This document shows, piece by piece, positions 1 to 7,335 of a stretch of 41,353 nt of DNA. The position numbers and the translations under genes are program-made. Each line of letters begins with the position of its first letter. The first letter of the stretch is position 1. The notes beneath the pieces were generated by a model. That model saw nothing but the letters and a program-made list of their open reading frames with translations. It did not search any database and was not told where the DNA came from. The stretch covers positions 1 through 41,353 of IMG/VR virus record IMGVR_UViG_3300037076_000473, one strand, 5' to 3'. The DNA comes from a virus.

Positions 1-603
1 TCATCCTTTCCCGATCAGGCGTACGAAATCATCGTAGGAACTGAACCCTGCCAGCATCTTCCCATTACAGAGGTGGGTCGGCACGGCATTTATCCGCATC
101 TCTCTTGCCCGTTGCCAGTCGGCATCAACCGATGACGCAAAGCTCCGTTCCGAGAGAACCGTCCGCGCTTCATCCACCGGAAGTCCAACGGACCCGGTAA
201 TCCGAATCAGTTCGTCACTCAGCGCAATGTTACTCCCATCGACAAAATAAGCCCGGTAGACGGCGCGGCGGAACGGATCGCCCGTACCCCGCGATTCTGC
301 CCATTTCCCTAATTCCTGGGCTAATCTGCTGTTGCAGGTGCGTGTCCGTATCGCCAGCGGAAGTCCCTCAGCAGCGGCCACTTTGGCCAGCCTTGCCTGC
401 ATAGCCGCGATATCAGCCTCACGTCCGGCAAAGAGTTCAGAAAGTTCCATCCCTTCTACGGGTGTTTCCGGATGGAGGGGAAAGACACTCCAGTGCAGTT
501 CAATCCCATATTCCTGCTGCAGTCGATCGGTACGCACGGTACCGAGGTAACACCAGGGTCAGATATAGTCGAAGAAGACTTCTACAACGGGAGTCGTGTC
601 CAT
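1..603 (-). CDS. FrnE/DsbA-family thiol oxidoreductase, probable selenoprotein (TGA = Sec at codon 15)
   Basis: Host gene. DsbA/FrnE proteins are thioredoxin-fold thiol-disulfide oxidoreductases with an N-terminal CPWC active site. Reading from the ATG at 603-601 gives MDTTPVVEVFFDYI, then TGA (561-559), then PWCYLGTVRTDRLQQ, and continues open to the stop at 3-1. The TGA sits exactly where the family has the first active-site Cys, so the motif reads U-P-W-C. The rest matches the family, including a late cis-Pro loop (INAVPTHLCNGK). A hairpin fitting a bacterial SECIS element follows the TGA. The start is supported by a GAGGTG six bases upstream and by the conserved beta-strand ahead of the motif. 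A caller that stops at TGA would give only a truncated GTG-started ORF (537-1). No signal peptide is seen, so the protein is probably cytoplasmic. The alternative is a nonsense mutation of Cys. Confidence 0.88.
527..545 (-). promoter_or_regulatory. SECIS-like hairpin after the in-frame TGA
   Basis: On the minus strand TCGGTAC (545-539) pairs perfectly with GTACCGA (533-527), giving a 7-bp stem with the 5-base loop CGTGC. The first loop G (537) lies 21 bases after the TGA. Bacterial SECIS elements recognised by SelB are short hairpins inside the coding region with a G in a small apical loop roughly 16-37 bases after the UGA, so position and shape fit. SelB binding itself is inference. Confidence 0.75.
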
Positions 604-718
604 GACGCACCTCGCAAGACTTTGTTATTTAAAACGGTAGTGACCAGGATCAGATCGCAGACCTCTTGTGTATGCATTCTAAAGAATTTATCAGTTTATG
701 GAAATACTAAAGGGCCGT

Positions 719-747
719 TTAATACGACCAAATAGTATCCGAGTCAA
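719..747 (-). promoter_or_regulatory. Sigma70-type promoter of the selenoprotein gene
   Basis: On the minus strand there is TTGACT (747-742), a 17-base spacer, and TATTAA (724-719), a near-consensus promoter pointing at the gene starting at 603. Transcription would begin near 711, leaving a leader of about 107 bases. The proposed prophage end at ~770 lies only about 22 bases upstream of the -35, so the insertion would leave the core promoter intact but remove any distal host control. Confidence 0.6.
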
Positions 748-771
748 GTAGGTAAGCAATGGTCTCAGATG

Positions 772-940
772 TGACGGGACACATGGTATACGAAGTGGCC
801 GGGATATGACGGGATAAGATGGATTATCGTGGGATCGTTGAATTGATGCGGGTTTAAGGTTAAAAAAACGGCCCGCACCGATTCAACAAGTGGACAGATG
901 GGATTTTCTAATAAACAGACATTGGACACATGGTTTATGA
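772..940. repeat. Left-end transposase-binding-like sites (four related copies)
   Basis: The non-coding stretch between host promoter and moron gene holds related sequences. GGACACATGGTATACGA lies at 777-793 and GGACACATGGTTTATGA at 924-940. A shorter copy, GGACAGATGG, is at 892-901, and a diverged one, TGACGGGATAAGATGG, is at 807-822 (compare TGACGGGACACATGG from 772). Mu has three A-protein sites at its left end, one at the terminus and two about 110 and 150 bases in. The copies at 777, 892 and 924 reproduce that spacing if the end is near 770. Role as A-binding sites is inference. Confidence 0.55.
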
Positions 941-942
941 AA

Positions 943-1464
943 TTATTTAAGAATAGCCAGTGCCTTGGTGATGAGCGGCTTCATTTTTTCTAACTGACTA
1001 ATTTCAGTAATTTTTGTTGAATTGCGTGCAGTAACTAACAGTTTTAAATCATCAAACTTCACCTTAGAGGTTTCCTTGCTAAAAAAAGACATCTCAAAAA
1101 AATCCTTCACAGAAAAATGAACCTCAGTATAATTTGTTAATGGCTTTTTATCCCAACCCTTACTCTCAAAAATCATATAATCAATGGCCTTTAAAAAATC
1201 TTCTACATCACTAACTTCCAACCATACTGTAGCGGAATGACCATTGAAGCTTGGTACGGTTATATTTAAGCCTTTAGCCGTAACTCTATTATATTGATCA
1301 GTGATAATAACCGCCTTAAATTCGATATTATCAACATCACCCAGGTCCACAAATTCCTTTTTAAATATTATTCCGTTTTTAAGTGAAACCGCTGGAGTTG
1401 AATCAGCAACACAGACAGAAATACAGGACAAAACCATAATAACAACCAATAGATACTTCTTCAT
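943..1464 (-). CDS. Secreted hypothetical protein, coupled to the repressor (moron)
   Basis: 173-residue protein I do not recognise. It begins MKKYLLVVIMVLSCISVCVADS, a typical secretion signal; cleavage after VCVA is likely, and the Cys in VLSC is only a poor lipobox. The mature part is rich in Lys, Phe and beta-prone segments, without Cys. The start at 1464 overlaps the repressor stop as TAATG and has GGAGG upstream, so it is co-transcribed and translationally coupled with the repressor and should be made in lysogens. It is much more AT-rich than the phage genes, which suggests separate acquisition. Location between left end and repressor is typical of lysogenic-conversion genes. A role in surface change or superinfection exclusion is only a guess. 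Confidence 0.75.
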   Translation of the reverse strand: MKKYLLVVIMVLSCISVCVADSTPAVSLKNGIIFKKEFVDLGDVDNIEFKAVIITDQYNRVTAKGLNITVPSFNGHSATVWLEVSDVEDFLKAIDYMIFESKGWDKKPLTNYTEVHFSVKDFFEMSFFSKETSKVKFDDLKLLVTARNSTKITEISQLEKMKPLITKALAILK

Positions 1465-2156
1465 TACATCCTCCTTCCGCACCACACCACGCGGCCGATT
1501 ACGTTTAACAACTCCAACCCCTCACTGGGCACCGTTTCAGGCTCATAAGCAGCAGAATTATCGCTCTTTACAACCACGCTACCGTCCAGTTTGCGCTGGA
1601 TCCTCTTCACCAGCAGCTCACCACCCAGCTGCAGCACATAAACCGAATTATCCTTCACACCTCTATGGCTCATATCAATCAGGATCAGGTCACCCTCTGA
1701 CAGCGTGGGCTCCATACTATCACCGATCACGTTGATCAGCGCCAGGGATGATACCGGCACGCCCAGGGCGTTGTATACCCAGTCCGCTCGGAACGACAGA
1801 TGATCAACCACCTGCTCGCTATGGATCACGGCACCACCGCCAGCGCTGGCCGCTACCTTGTATCGCGGTACCTGGACAAACCCTTCCGCCAGTTCCCCGC
1901 CAATATCCGCCGTTTTAAGCCCGTCCGCCAACGGATAGGCGGTATCTCCCCGCTTCATCTCCCCATCACCGGTCAACAGCCAATTAGCATTAAAACCGGC
2001 CTTTACAAGCGCTTCAAACACCTTCCCACCAGGCACACTTTTCCCCAGCTCGTAGTCTTGCCATGACCTGAAGCTGATACCAAGCTGATCGGCTAGTTTT
2101 TTCTGTTCAAACCCCATAGATTCGCGGGCTGTCTTTAGTCGTTCGGCCAGGGACAT
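1464..2156 (-). CDS. Phage repressor, HTH plus S24 (LexA-like) peptidase domain
   Basis: 230-residue repressor maintaining lysogeny. Residues 1-65 form an XRE-type helix-turn-helix (MSLAERLKTARESMGFEQKK, then LADQLGISFRSWQDYE). The C-terminal half is an S24 domain with serine in GDSMEP (S147) and lysine in LLVKR (K184). Their 37-residue spacing equals that of LexA S119/K156. An Ala-Gly pair (A105-G106, in ASAGGG) precedes the catalytic domain as a possible self-cleavage site. Start at 2156 is chosen because GGAGGAG lies just upstream; an upstream in-frame ATG at 2210 lies within the operators. It probably binds the AACTCTGAC sites at 2171-2301 and represses both early and its own transcription. 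RecA-stimulated autocleavage, and thus SOS induction, is inferred from the family. Confidence 0.92.
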   Translation of the reverse strand: MSLAERLKTARESMGFEQKKLADQLGISFRSWQDYELGKSVPGGKVFEALVKAGFNANWLLTGDGEMKRGDTAYPLADGLKTADIGGELAEGFVQVPRYKVAASAGGGAVIHSEQVVDHLSFRADWVYNALGVPVSSLALINVIGDSMEPTLSEGDLILIDMSHRGVKDNSVYVLQLGGELLVKRIQRKLDGSVVVKSDNSAAYEPETVPSEGLELLNVIGRVVWCGRRM

Positions 2157-2170
2157 TACACCACTCCTCC

Positions 2171-2301
2171 GCGTCAGAGTTAAATCATCGAACTCTGACC
2201 GTTGTCGCAATTTAACTCTGACGCGTCAGAGTTATGCAACGCATTAAAATATAAACAAAAAACATTATAATGTGCAGTGGCTTAAAAAAAAGAACTCTGA
2301 C
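2171..2301. promoter_or_regulatory. Operator array: five copies of AACTCTGAC
   Basis: Five copies of the 9-mer lie between repressor and early genes. On plus they are 2191-2199, 2214-2222 and 2293-2301; inverted they are 2173-2181 and 2225-2233. The pair at 2213-2234 forms a perfect 22-bp palindrome. Most copies extend to TAACTCTGACGC. The copy at 2173 abuts the repressor ribosome-binding site, suggesting autorepression; the one at 2293 lies 14 bases upstream of the early -35. The natural reading is the binding sites of the S24 repressor, possibly shared with the Ner-like protein. Confidence 0.82.
2210..2239 (-). promoter_or_regulatory. Candidate repressor promoter
   Basis: On the minus strand there is TTGCAT (2239-2234), an 18-base spacer and TTAAAT (2215-2210). 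The 22-bp operator palindrome fills the spacer, which would give direct autorepression. The boxes are only moderately close to consensus, so this is a candidate. Confidence 0.35.
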
Positions 2302-2315
2302 GCACATTTTTATTA

Positions 2316-2344
2316 TTGACTTGCACAGAATGATTCTGTATTTA
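2316..2344 (+). promoter_or_regulatory. Early lytic promoter
   Basis: TTGACT (2316-2321), a 17-base spacer and TATTTA (2339-2344) point rightward at the early operon starting at 2398. It lies next to the operator copy at 2293-2301, so repressor binding would block it or act with the upstream palindrome. Confidence 0.65.
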
Positions 2345-2397
2345 TGGTCTAGCTTCGCATTGAAATTTAGACCCACCAGCCAAAAAAAGAGGCGACC

Positions 2398-2724
2398 ATG
2401 AACTACCTCAAACAATTGATCGACCTACGCGACCTAACCTGCCAGGACATCGCCACCGCCACCGGCTTTGGATACCACTCGATCCAGAAAAATATCAAAG
2501 GTGCCAGGCGCAACACATCGATCCGCAATGCCATTGCCGGCTTCCTTGATCTCGATCCAGCCAGGACCTGGGGAAAAGGATCGGTCATCTACTTGCGCCG
2601 CCTGGTAGCCATAGAAGCCAACCAGGTAGCCCAGGAAAAAGCCGAAGTCACCCGCACGGAATTCCTCAAAAGGTACTCCGACAGCGCAACATTACCCGCA
2701 AAACGTAAAGTGGTCAACGTCTAA
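2398..2724 (+). CDS. Ner-like HTH regulator, first early gene
   Basis: 108-residue DNA-binding protein. The helix-turn-helix spans about residues 13-40 (LTCQDIATATGFGYHSIQKN), followed by NAIAGFLDLDPARTWG, a pattern typical of phage regulators in the Ner/Nlp neighbourhood. In Mu, Ner is the first gene of the early operon and turns down both repressor and early transcription. Position directly after the early promoter and opposite the repressor supports the same job here. An AGAGGCG precedes the ATG. The C-terminal 35 residues are charged with no recognisable domain. Confidence 0.72.
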   Translation: MNYLKQLIDLRDLTCQDIATATGFGYHSIQKNIKGARRNTSIRNAIAGFLDLDPARTWGKGSVIYLRRLVAIEANQVAQEKAEVTRTEFLKRYSDSATLPAKRKVVNV

Positions 2725-2725
2725 C

Positions 2726-3220
2726 ATGACGAAAAAAACAGACACAATCCCGGCCGGGCAATTGAGTTTGTTCGAGGCCGCCGTCAGGGCCGAACTGGCC
2801 GCTCAAACCGAACCGTTGCCCGGCAGCCTCAACATCAAATTCCCGGTGATCGCATCACTCACCTCGGCCTTGCGCCACTCCGGCAAATCCCGCGAGCAGA
2901 TCGCCGATGAAATGACCGTCTACCTCGGCGAAGAGATCACCGTCCACATGATCAACGCCTGGGTCTGCCAGTCCAAGGAAAATCACCGTTTTCCCCTCGA
3001 ATATTTGCCCGCCTTCCGCAAAGCCACTAACAACCTGGAAGCGCTCAATGTCACATCACGCGCCTGTGGCGCCTTCACCCTGCGCGGACCGGACGCGCTG
3101 CGAGCCGATATCCGCAAGCTGGATGAACAAAAACAGGCCAACAAAGAAAAAGACCGGGCACTGGAAGCAGAGAAGAAGCGGCTGGAGACACTATTACAGG
3201 AAGTGGAGGCACGCGCATGA
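2726..3220 (+). CDS. Early phage protein with C-terminal coiled coil
   Basis: 164 residues, function unknown. Residues 40-100 contain a segment SGKSREQIADEMTVYLGEEI resembling a helical DNA-binding fold of the kind seen in proteins just upstream of Mu-type transposases. Residues 125-164 are a Lys/Glu-rich coiled coil. It follows the Ner-like gene by one base and overlaps the transposase start as ATGA, so all three are translated together. A role assisting or regulating transposition is inferred from position only. Confidence 0.7.
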   Translation: MTKKTDTIPAGQLSLFEAAVRAELAAQTEPLPGSLNIKFPVIASLTSALRHSGKSREQIADEMTVYLGEEITVHMINAWVCQSKENHRFPLEYLPAFRKATNNLEALNVTSRACGAFTLRGPDALRADIRKLDEQKQANKEKDRALEAEKKRLETLLQEVEARA

Positions 3221-5415
3221 GCATCAAGGGCCACTACACCGCCAAAGAGCTGGAAGGCCTGCCAGGCTTGCCGGAAACAGAAAGCGCCATTATCCGCCTT
3301 GCCAAACGCGAAAACTGGCCCTTCCAAAAGCGCGCAGGTCGCGGCGGTGGCCGTGAATACTCCCTGTTTTCACTCCCTGCAGAGACCCGCCAGGCCCTGG
3401 CCAAGCAAAACACAAAGGTAAGCATCGCCTCCCCGGCCGTTCAATCGGCCGCCAACCAGATCCAGCTCTCTGCAGAGGAACAGGAAAAACAGCGCCAGGC
3501 CGCCCGCGCCCAGTCCCTGGCCACCTTCAAGTCCCTGCCTCCCTGGCAGCGCCGTGGCGCAGACGCCAAGCTGGCCATCATCCACGCCTGCAGCTTCTAT
3601 GTCACCGGCAGCGGCCTGGGCCGCACCGCCGGGCAGGACGCCTTCTGCTACGAATACAACATGGGCCGGATCTACGTGCACGAGATGGTCCGGGCCGAGA
3701 TCCGCCAGATCCACCCAGGGACATTGCGCAGCTGGATCCGCGAAGAGTACGAATTCGGCGCCATGGGCCTGGTCGACATGTACGGCAACCGCAAGGGGCA
3801 GTCCAAGATCGAAACCAGCCCGGTCCTGAAGGCCGCCATAGACAGCCTGCTGGACAGCAAACCGCACATCAAGAGCTGCCACATCAACGAATTCATCCAG
3901 GCCCACTGTCTGGATCAGCCGCGCATCAGTACCAAAAGCATCGAGCGCTACCGCACCCAGCGAGCCTCGGCCGACCCCCAGCGCACCCTGCTGGCCACCA
4001 ACCCCGACAAATTCAAGAGCCACATGCAGCCCGCCTTCGGCAGCCGCAGCGAGGGCATCATCAACCTCAACCAGCTCTGGGAATTCGACGCCACCCCCGC
4101 CGACGTCATGCTGGTCGACGGCCGCCACAGCGTCCTGGGCATGATCGACGTCTACAGCCGCCGCATGAAGCTGCTCGTATCCAAAACCAGCCGCACCGTC
4201 ATGGTCAATACCCTCATGCGTCGCGGCCTGATGGACTTCGGCGTACCCGACGCCATCAAAACCGACAACGGCCAGGATTACACCTCCGAGCACTTCGAGC
4301 GCGTCCTGGGCGACCTGGAGATCTATCACGACCTGTGCGACCCCTTCAGCGGCGATCAGAAACCGCACATCGAGCGCGGCCTAGGCTCCTTCTCGCACGA
4401 CCTGGTCGAGCTGCTGCCCGGCTACATCGGCCACAACGTTGCCGATCGCAAGGATATCGAGAGCCGCAAGACCTTCGCCCAGCGCCTGAAAGACCCGGAT
4501 CACGTCATCGAGGTCAACATGACCGCCGCCGACTTCCAGGCATTCTGCGACAACTGGTGCACCGCCTACCATCAGCGCATCCACTCCACCCTGGGCAGAT
4601 CACCCGGCACCATGGCCAACGAATGGCCCGGCCAGATCCGCGCCATCAGCGAAGAGCGGGCCCTGGACGTCCTCCTGGCCACCGCACCGCGTCACGGCGG
4701 CCTGCGCGCCGCCACCAAGCGCGGCGTCAAGGTCGAGCGCTACTGGTACATCGACCCCGCCCTGGTCTCCTGGATCGGCAAGGGCCGCATACTGCAGGTT
4801 CTCCACGAGCCCGAAGACCTGGGCCGGGTCATCATCCAGGGGCCGAACGAATTCGGCGTCTACGAGCATATCTGCGTCGCCGTCTGTACCGAGATCCTGG
4901 GCATATCCCGCGCCGAGCTGGCCAGGGCCACCAACGAAGCCTGGAAATTGCACACCGCCGAGCTGCGCGCCGACCTCAAGCGCAGCAAGAACGTGCTCAA
5001 GAACGCCCCGGCCGCCGACATCATCATGGCCGCCCGGATGCAGGACGCCGGCAAGGTAGTAGCGCTGCCGCGCCCCACCATCGAATACAGCACACCTGGC
5101 CTGGTTGCTGCCAAAGCAGCCACCGACGTCCTGGACAACATACAACCGGCCGCCCCGGTCGCCTCCCCCGAAGTACAGGCCATGAAAGAGCGCCTGAAAG
5201 GTGAGATGGAGCGGGACAAAGCGCTCGGCATCGCCACCATCCAGGTTGAATCGCGCAAAGCCAGGTACGAGCGCATGAAGCGCCTGCGCCAGACCTTGAC
5301 CGACGGCGAGGATATCTTGCCTGAAGAATATATAGCCCTGCGTGGATACGAAATGACCAGTGAGCACAAAGCAATGAAGGGATTGGAAGAAGAAGCGCAG
5401 CAGGCAGTCAAGTAG
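3217..5415 (+). CDS. A: Mu-type DDE transposase A
   Basis: 732-residue transposase that cuts and joins phage ends to target DNA for integration and replicative transposition. The N-terminal part (about 1-60) is the Mu winged-helix enhancer-binding domain, followed by end-binding helical domains. The integrase core shows D291 (WEFDATPAD), D350 (KTDNGQDY) and E386 (KPHIERG), with 35 residues between the last two, the classic DD35E. A beta-barrel region follows (about 505-560, RGVKVERYWYIDPALVSWIG), then a charged C-terminal tail that in Mu contacts B and ClpX. Length is somewhat above MuA (663). Start ATG overlaps the preceding stop. Likely substrates are the sites at 772-940. Confidence 0.97.
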   Translation: MSIKGHYTAKELEGLPGLPETESAIIRLAKRENWPFQKRAGRGGGREYSLFSLPAETRQALAKQNTKVSIASPAVQSAANQIQLSAEEQEKQRQAARAQSLATFKSLPPWQRRGADAKLAIIHACSFYVTGSGLGRTAGQDAFCYEYNMGRIYVHEMVRAEIRQIHPGTLRSWIREEYEFGAMGLVDMYGNRKGQSKIETSPVLKAAIDSLLDSKPHIKSCHINEFIQAHCLDQPRISTKSIERYRTQRASADPQRTLLATNPDKFKSHMQPAFGSRSEGIINLNQLWEFDATPADVMLVDGRHSVLGMIDVYSRRMKLLVSKTSRTVMVNTLMRRGLMDFGVPDAIKTDNGQDYTSEHFERVLGDLEIYHDLCDPFSGDQKPHIERGLGSFSHDLVELLPGYIGHNVADRKDIESRKTFAQRLKDPDHVIEVNMTAADFQAFCDNWCTAYHQRIHSTLGRSPGTMANEWPGQIRAISEERALDVLLATAPRHGGLRAATKRGVKVERYWYIDPALVSWIGKGRILQVLHEPEDLGRVIIQGPNEFGVYEHICVAVCTEILGISRAELARATNEAWKLHTAELRADLKRSKNVLKNAPAADIIMAARMQDAGKVVALPRPTIEYSTPGLVAAKAATDVLDNIQPAAPVASPEVQAMKERLKGEMERDKALGIATIQVESRKARYERMKRLRQTLTDGEDILPEEYIALRGYEMTSEHKAMKGLEEEAQQAVK

Positions 5416-5427
5416 GGGTTTAAACGC

Positions 5428-5460
5428 GAAAAGGACGGGACTCGCGACCCCGACCTTTTC
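5428..5460 (+). other. Hairpin between A and B
   Basis: GAAAAGG (5428-5434) pairs with CCTTTTC (5454-5460), and CGGG (5436-5439) with CCCG (5449-5452), separated by an A-A mismatch, with a 9-base loop. It is followed by AAAAAAA, not a T tract, so it is not a classic terminator for plus-strand transcripts. It may tune the ratio of A to B or protect mRNA ends. Confidence 0.5.
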
Positions 5461-5487
5461 AAAAAAACAATCAATGGAGGCTTAAAA

Positions 5488-6237
5488 ATGTCACAAACCG
5501 CCCAACCTGTCAAGGGCTCCGTAGCCCACCTCAACAACGTAGCCCTGGCAGCCGTCTGCATGCAGCGGCTCCTGGAGGCATCCAGCCACCTGCCAAGGAT
5601 CGGCGTCCTCTACGGCAAATCCGGCCTCGGCAAGTCGTTCGCCGCCTGTTACCTGGTCAACCGCTACAACGCCTACCGCATCGAATGCAAAAGCGTCTGG
5701 AACCGCAAAACTGTCCTCGAGGAGATCCTCCAGCGCATGGGAATCATGCCGGGCAAAACTATGCCGGTCATGCTCAACCAGGTCTGTGCCCAGCTGCAGA
5801 TCAGCGGCCGGCCGCTGATCATCGATGAGATGGATCACCTGGTCGACAAAAGCGCCGTAGAGGTTGTCCGGGACATCTTCGACGGCAGCCAGGCCCCCAT
5901 CCTGCTGATCGGAGAGGAAAACATACCCGGCAAGCTGGAGCGCTGGGAGCGCGTGCACAGCCGGGTCCTGGACTGGACCGCCGCGCAGAAGCTCGACCTG
6001 GAAGACGCCCAGACACTGGCCGATTTTTACTGCCGGGGCATCGCCGTCGAGCCGGATCTGCTGGCGCAGATCCACAGGATGTCAGACGGATCAGCCCGGC
6101 GCATCTGCGTCAACCTGGAGCTGATCGAAGAGATCGCCCGCCGCTCCGGCCTCACCAGCATCAACCTGGACGCCCTGAAAACCTCCGGCCAGACTCTTTA
6201 TACCGGCCGCTCGCCGGTCAAAGGTGGCAGCAAATGA
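5488..6237 (+). CDS. B: Transposition ATPase B (AAA+, target selection)
   Basis: 249-residue AAA+ ATPase. MuB binds DNA as ATP-dependent filaments, brings target DNA to the transpososome and stimulates A. The Walker A motif GKSGLGKS is at residues 43-50 and Walker B LIIDEMD has D113/E114. The C-terminal part (DGSARRICVNLELIEEIARR) has the usual helical lid. It lacks a separate N-terminal HTH extension as in Mu B (312 aa), so it is the shorter variant. GGAGG precedes the ATG; the stop overlaps the next start as ATGA. Confidence 0.95.
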   Translation: MSQTAQPVKGSVAHLNNVALAAVCMQRLLEASSHLPRIGVLYGKSGLGKSFAACYLVNRYNAYRIECKSVWNRKTVLEEILQRMGIMPGKTMPVMLNQVCAQLQISGRPLIIDEMDHLVDKSAVEVVRDIFDGSQAPILLIGEENIPGKLERWERVHSRVLDWTAAQKLDLEDAQTLADFYCRGIAVEPDLLAQIHRMSDGSARRICVNLELIEEIARRSGLTSINLDALKTSGQTLYTGRSPVKGGSK

Positions 6238-6824
6238 GCCGTAAGCCCATCGACAAACAGCAACCCTCGGAGTGCCGGCAGGCCATCTGGGACTGGATCC
6301 GGATCCGCGAGGGAATATACGGCCCGCTGGCCGTGTTCAAGCTACACGACATCGACGTAAAACTCGAATGGGTCAGCATCCGCGACTATCTCGTCGGCCT
6401 GGTCAAGGCCGGCTACCTGGTCGCCACCAAAAGCGGCACCAGCAAGGATCCGGTCCTCTACACCTTGGTCAAAGACACCGGCGTCGACGCCCCCAGGGTG
6501 CGCAAGGACGGCAAGCCGGTCACCCAGGGGCAGGGCCGTCTGCAGATGTGGAACGCCATGCAGGTAATCAAGGAATTCAGCCCCCGCGACCTGGCCTTCA
6601 ACGCCAGCACCGAGCTGCACACCGTAGCCGAATCAGAGGCAAAGACCTATTGCGCGGCCCTCTGCGCAGCCGGGTACCTGGTTGGGCGCGCCGCCGGCCG
6701 CTACATGCTGGTCAACGCCATGTGGACAGGCCCGCACCCGCCCCAGATCCAGCGCACCAAACAGGTCTACGATCCCAACCTGCGCCGGGTCGTCTGGGCA
6801 CGGATCGAAGGGGGCGCCGAATGA
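6234..6824 (+). CDS. Early protein with tandem winged-helix-like repeats
   Basis: 196 residues, not assigned to a named family. Two similar halves each look like a winged helix: one ends LVGLVKAGYLVATKSGT (about 57-73), the other ends YCAALCAAGYLVGRAAG (about 140-156). Such a duplicated DNA-binding fold directly after B suggests a transposition or replication accessory factor. It overlaps B by ATGA and its own end overlaps the next gene. Function is inference. Confidence 0.7.
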   Translation: MSRKPIDKQQPSECRQAIWDWIRIREGIYGPLAVFKLHDIDVKLEWVSIRDYLVGLVKAGYLVATKSGTSKDPVLYTLVKDTGVDAPRVRKDGKPVTQGQGRLQMWNAMQVIKEFSPRDLAFNASTELHTVAESEAKTYCAALCAAGYLVGRAAGRYMLVNAMWTGPHPPQIQRTKQVYDPNLRRVVWARIEGGAE

Positions 6825-7174
6825 GCCCGGCCTACACCCCTGAATATGTCCTCCCCATCCTGGAGCGGGCCATCGCCGAGCGCAACGACGGCAACAGCTC
6901 CGGTGGAGCGGCCAGGGTTGCCGTCGAGCTGGAAACATCCGACAGCCTGATCAGCCAGCTGCGGGCCGGCACCTACCCGAAACCGGAAAAGCGCTGGTAC
7001 CCGCTCATAATCGAAACCTATGGCAATGAAACCGTGGACTGCCCCGAACTGGGCGAGATCACCCTGGCCGAATGCTCCGGGCACAGGAAGCGCGGCCCCA
7101 CGACCGACAGCTATTACGCCCGCATGTACCGGGCCTGCAAGGGATGCAAACACAACAATAAAGGAGGTCATTAA
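6821..7174 (+). CDS. Small HTH protein with Cys-rich tail
   Basis: 117 residues. The N-terminal half (GGAARVAVELETSDSLISQL) looks like a HTH domain. The C-terminal part carries four cysteines ending in YRACKGCKHNN, which could bind a metal. The start is the ATG overlapping the previous stop; the longer upstream ORF in this frame is a shadow of the preceding gene. The ACxGCKH motif recurs in the protein at 9315. Specific function unknown. Confidence 0.7.
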   Translation: MSPAYTPEYVLPILERAIAERNDGNSSGGAARVAVELETSDSLISQLRAGTYPKPEKRWYPLIIETYGNETVDCPELGEITLAECSGHRKRGPTTDSYYARMYRACKGCKHNNKGGH

Positions 7175-7176
7175 CC

Positions 7177-7335
7177 ATGCTTAAACGACTCTTAAACAGA
7201 ATCCATGCCGAACTGTTGATCAAGGCCTTGCTGGGTGTCCGGACAGAGACCCTGGCGCAGATGGTCCATATCGAATGGACCAGGTTCCGGATGCGCTGCC
7301 GCGCCGTCAACCGCGCCGTGGACATGTCGCTATGA
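7177..7335 (+). CDS. Small basic hypothetical protein
   Basis: 52 residues (starts MLKRLLNRIHAELLIKALLG), Arg-rich and probably helical. AAGGAGG lies eight bases upstream of the ATG, an excellent site, and the stop overlaps the next start as ATGA. No recognisable family. Confidence 0.6.
   Translation: MLKRLLNRIHAELLIKALLGVRTETLAQMVHIEWTRFRMRCRAVNRAVDMSL

Noticed and set aside
545-655. CCAGGRTCAGAT occurs in the selenoprotein leader (643-655) and at the TGA context (552-564)
   Set aside because: Only about 12 bases match and flanks differ; likely chance.
841-880. GCGGG/CCCGC inverted repeat with T7 on the minus strand as a terminator of the moron
   Set aside because: The T tract lies in the loop, not after the stem, so it does not fit an intrinsic terminator.
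3370-4368. Long minus-strand ORF opposite the transposase
   Set aside because: It is a shadow of the GC-rich transposase gene, with low-complexity Ala/Val/Asp composition and no ribosome-binding site.
6272-6820. N-terminal half of a long plus ORF ending at 7174
   Set aside because: Arg/Pro/His-rich out-of-frame reading of the gene at 6234. The real gene starts at the coupled ATG 6821.
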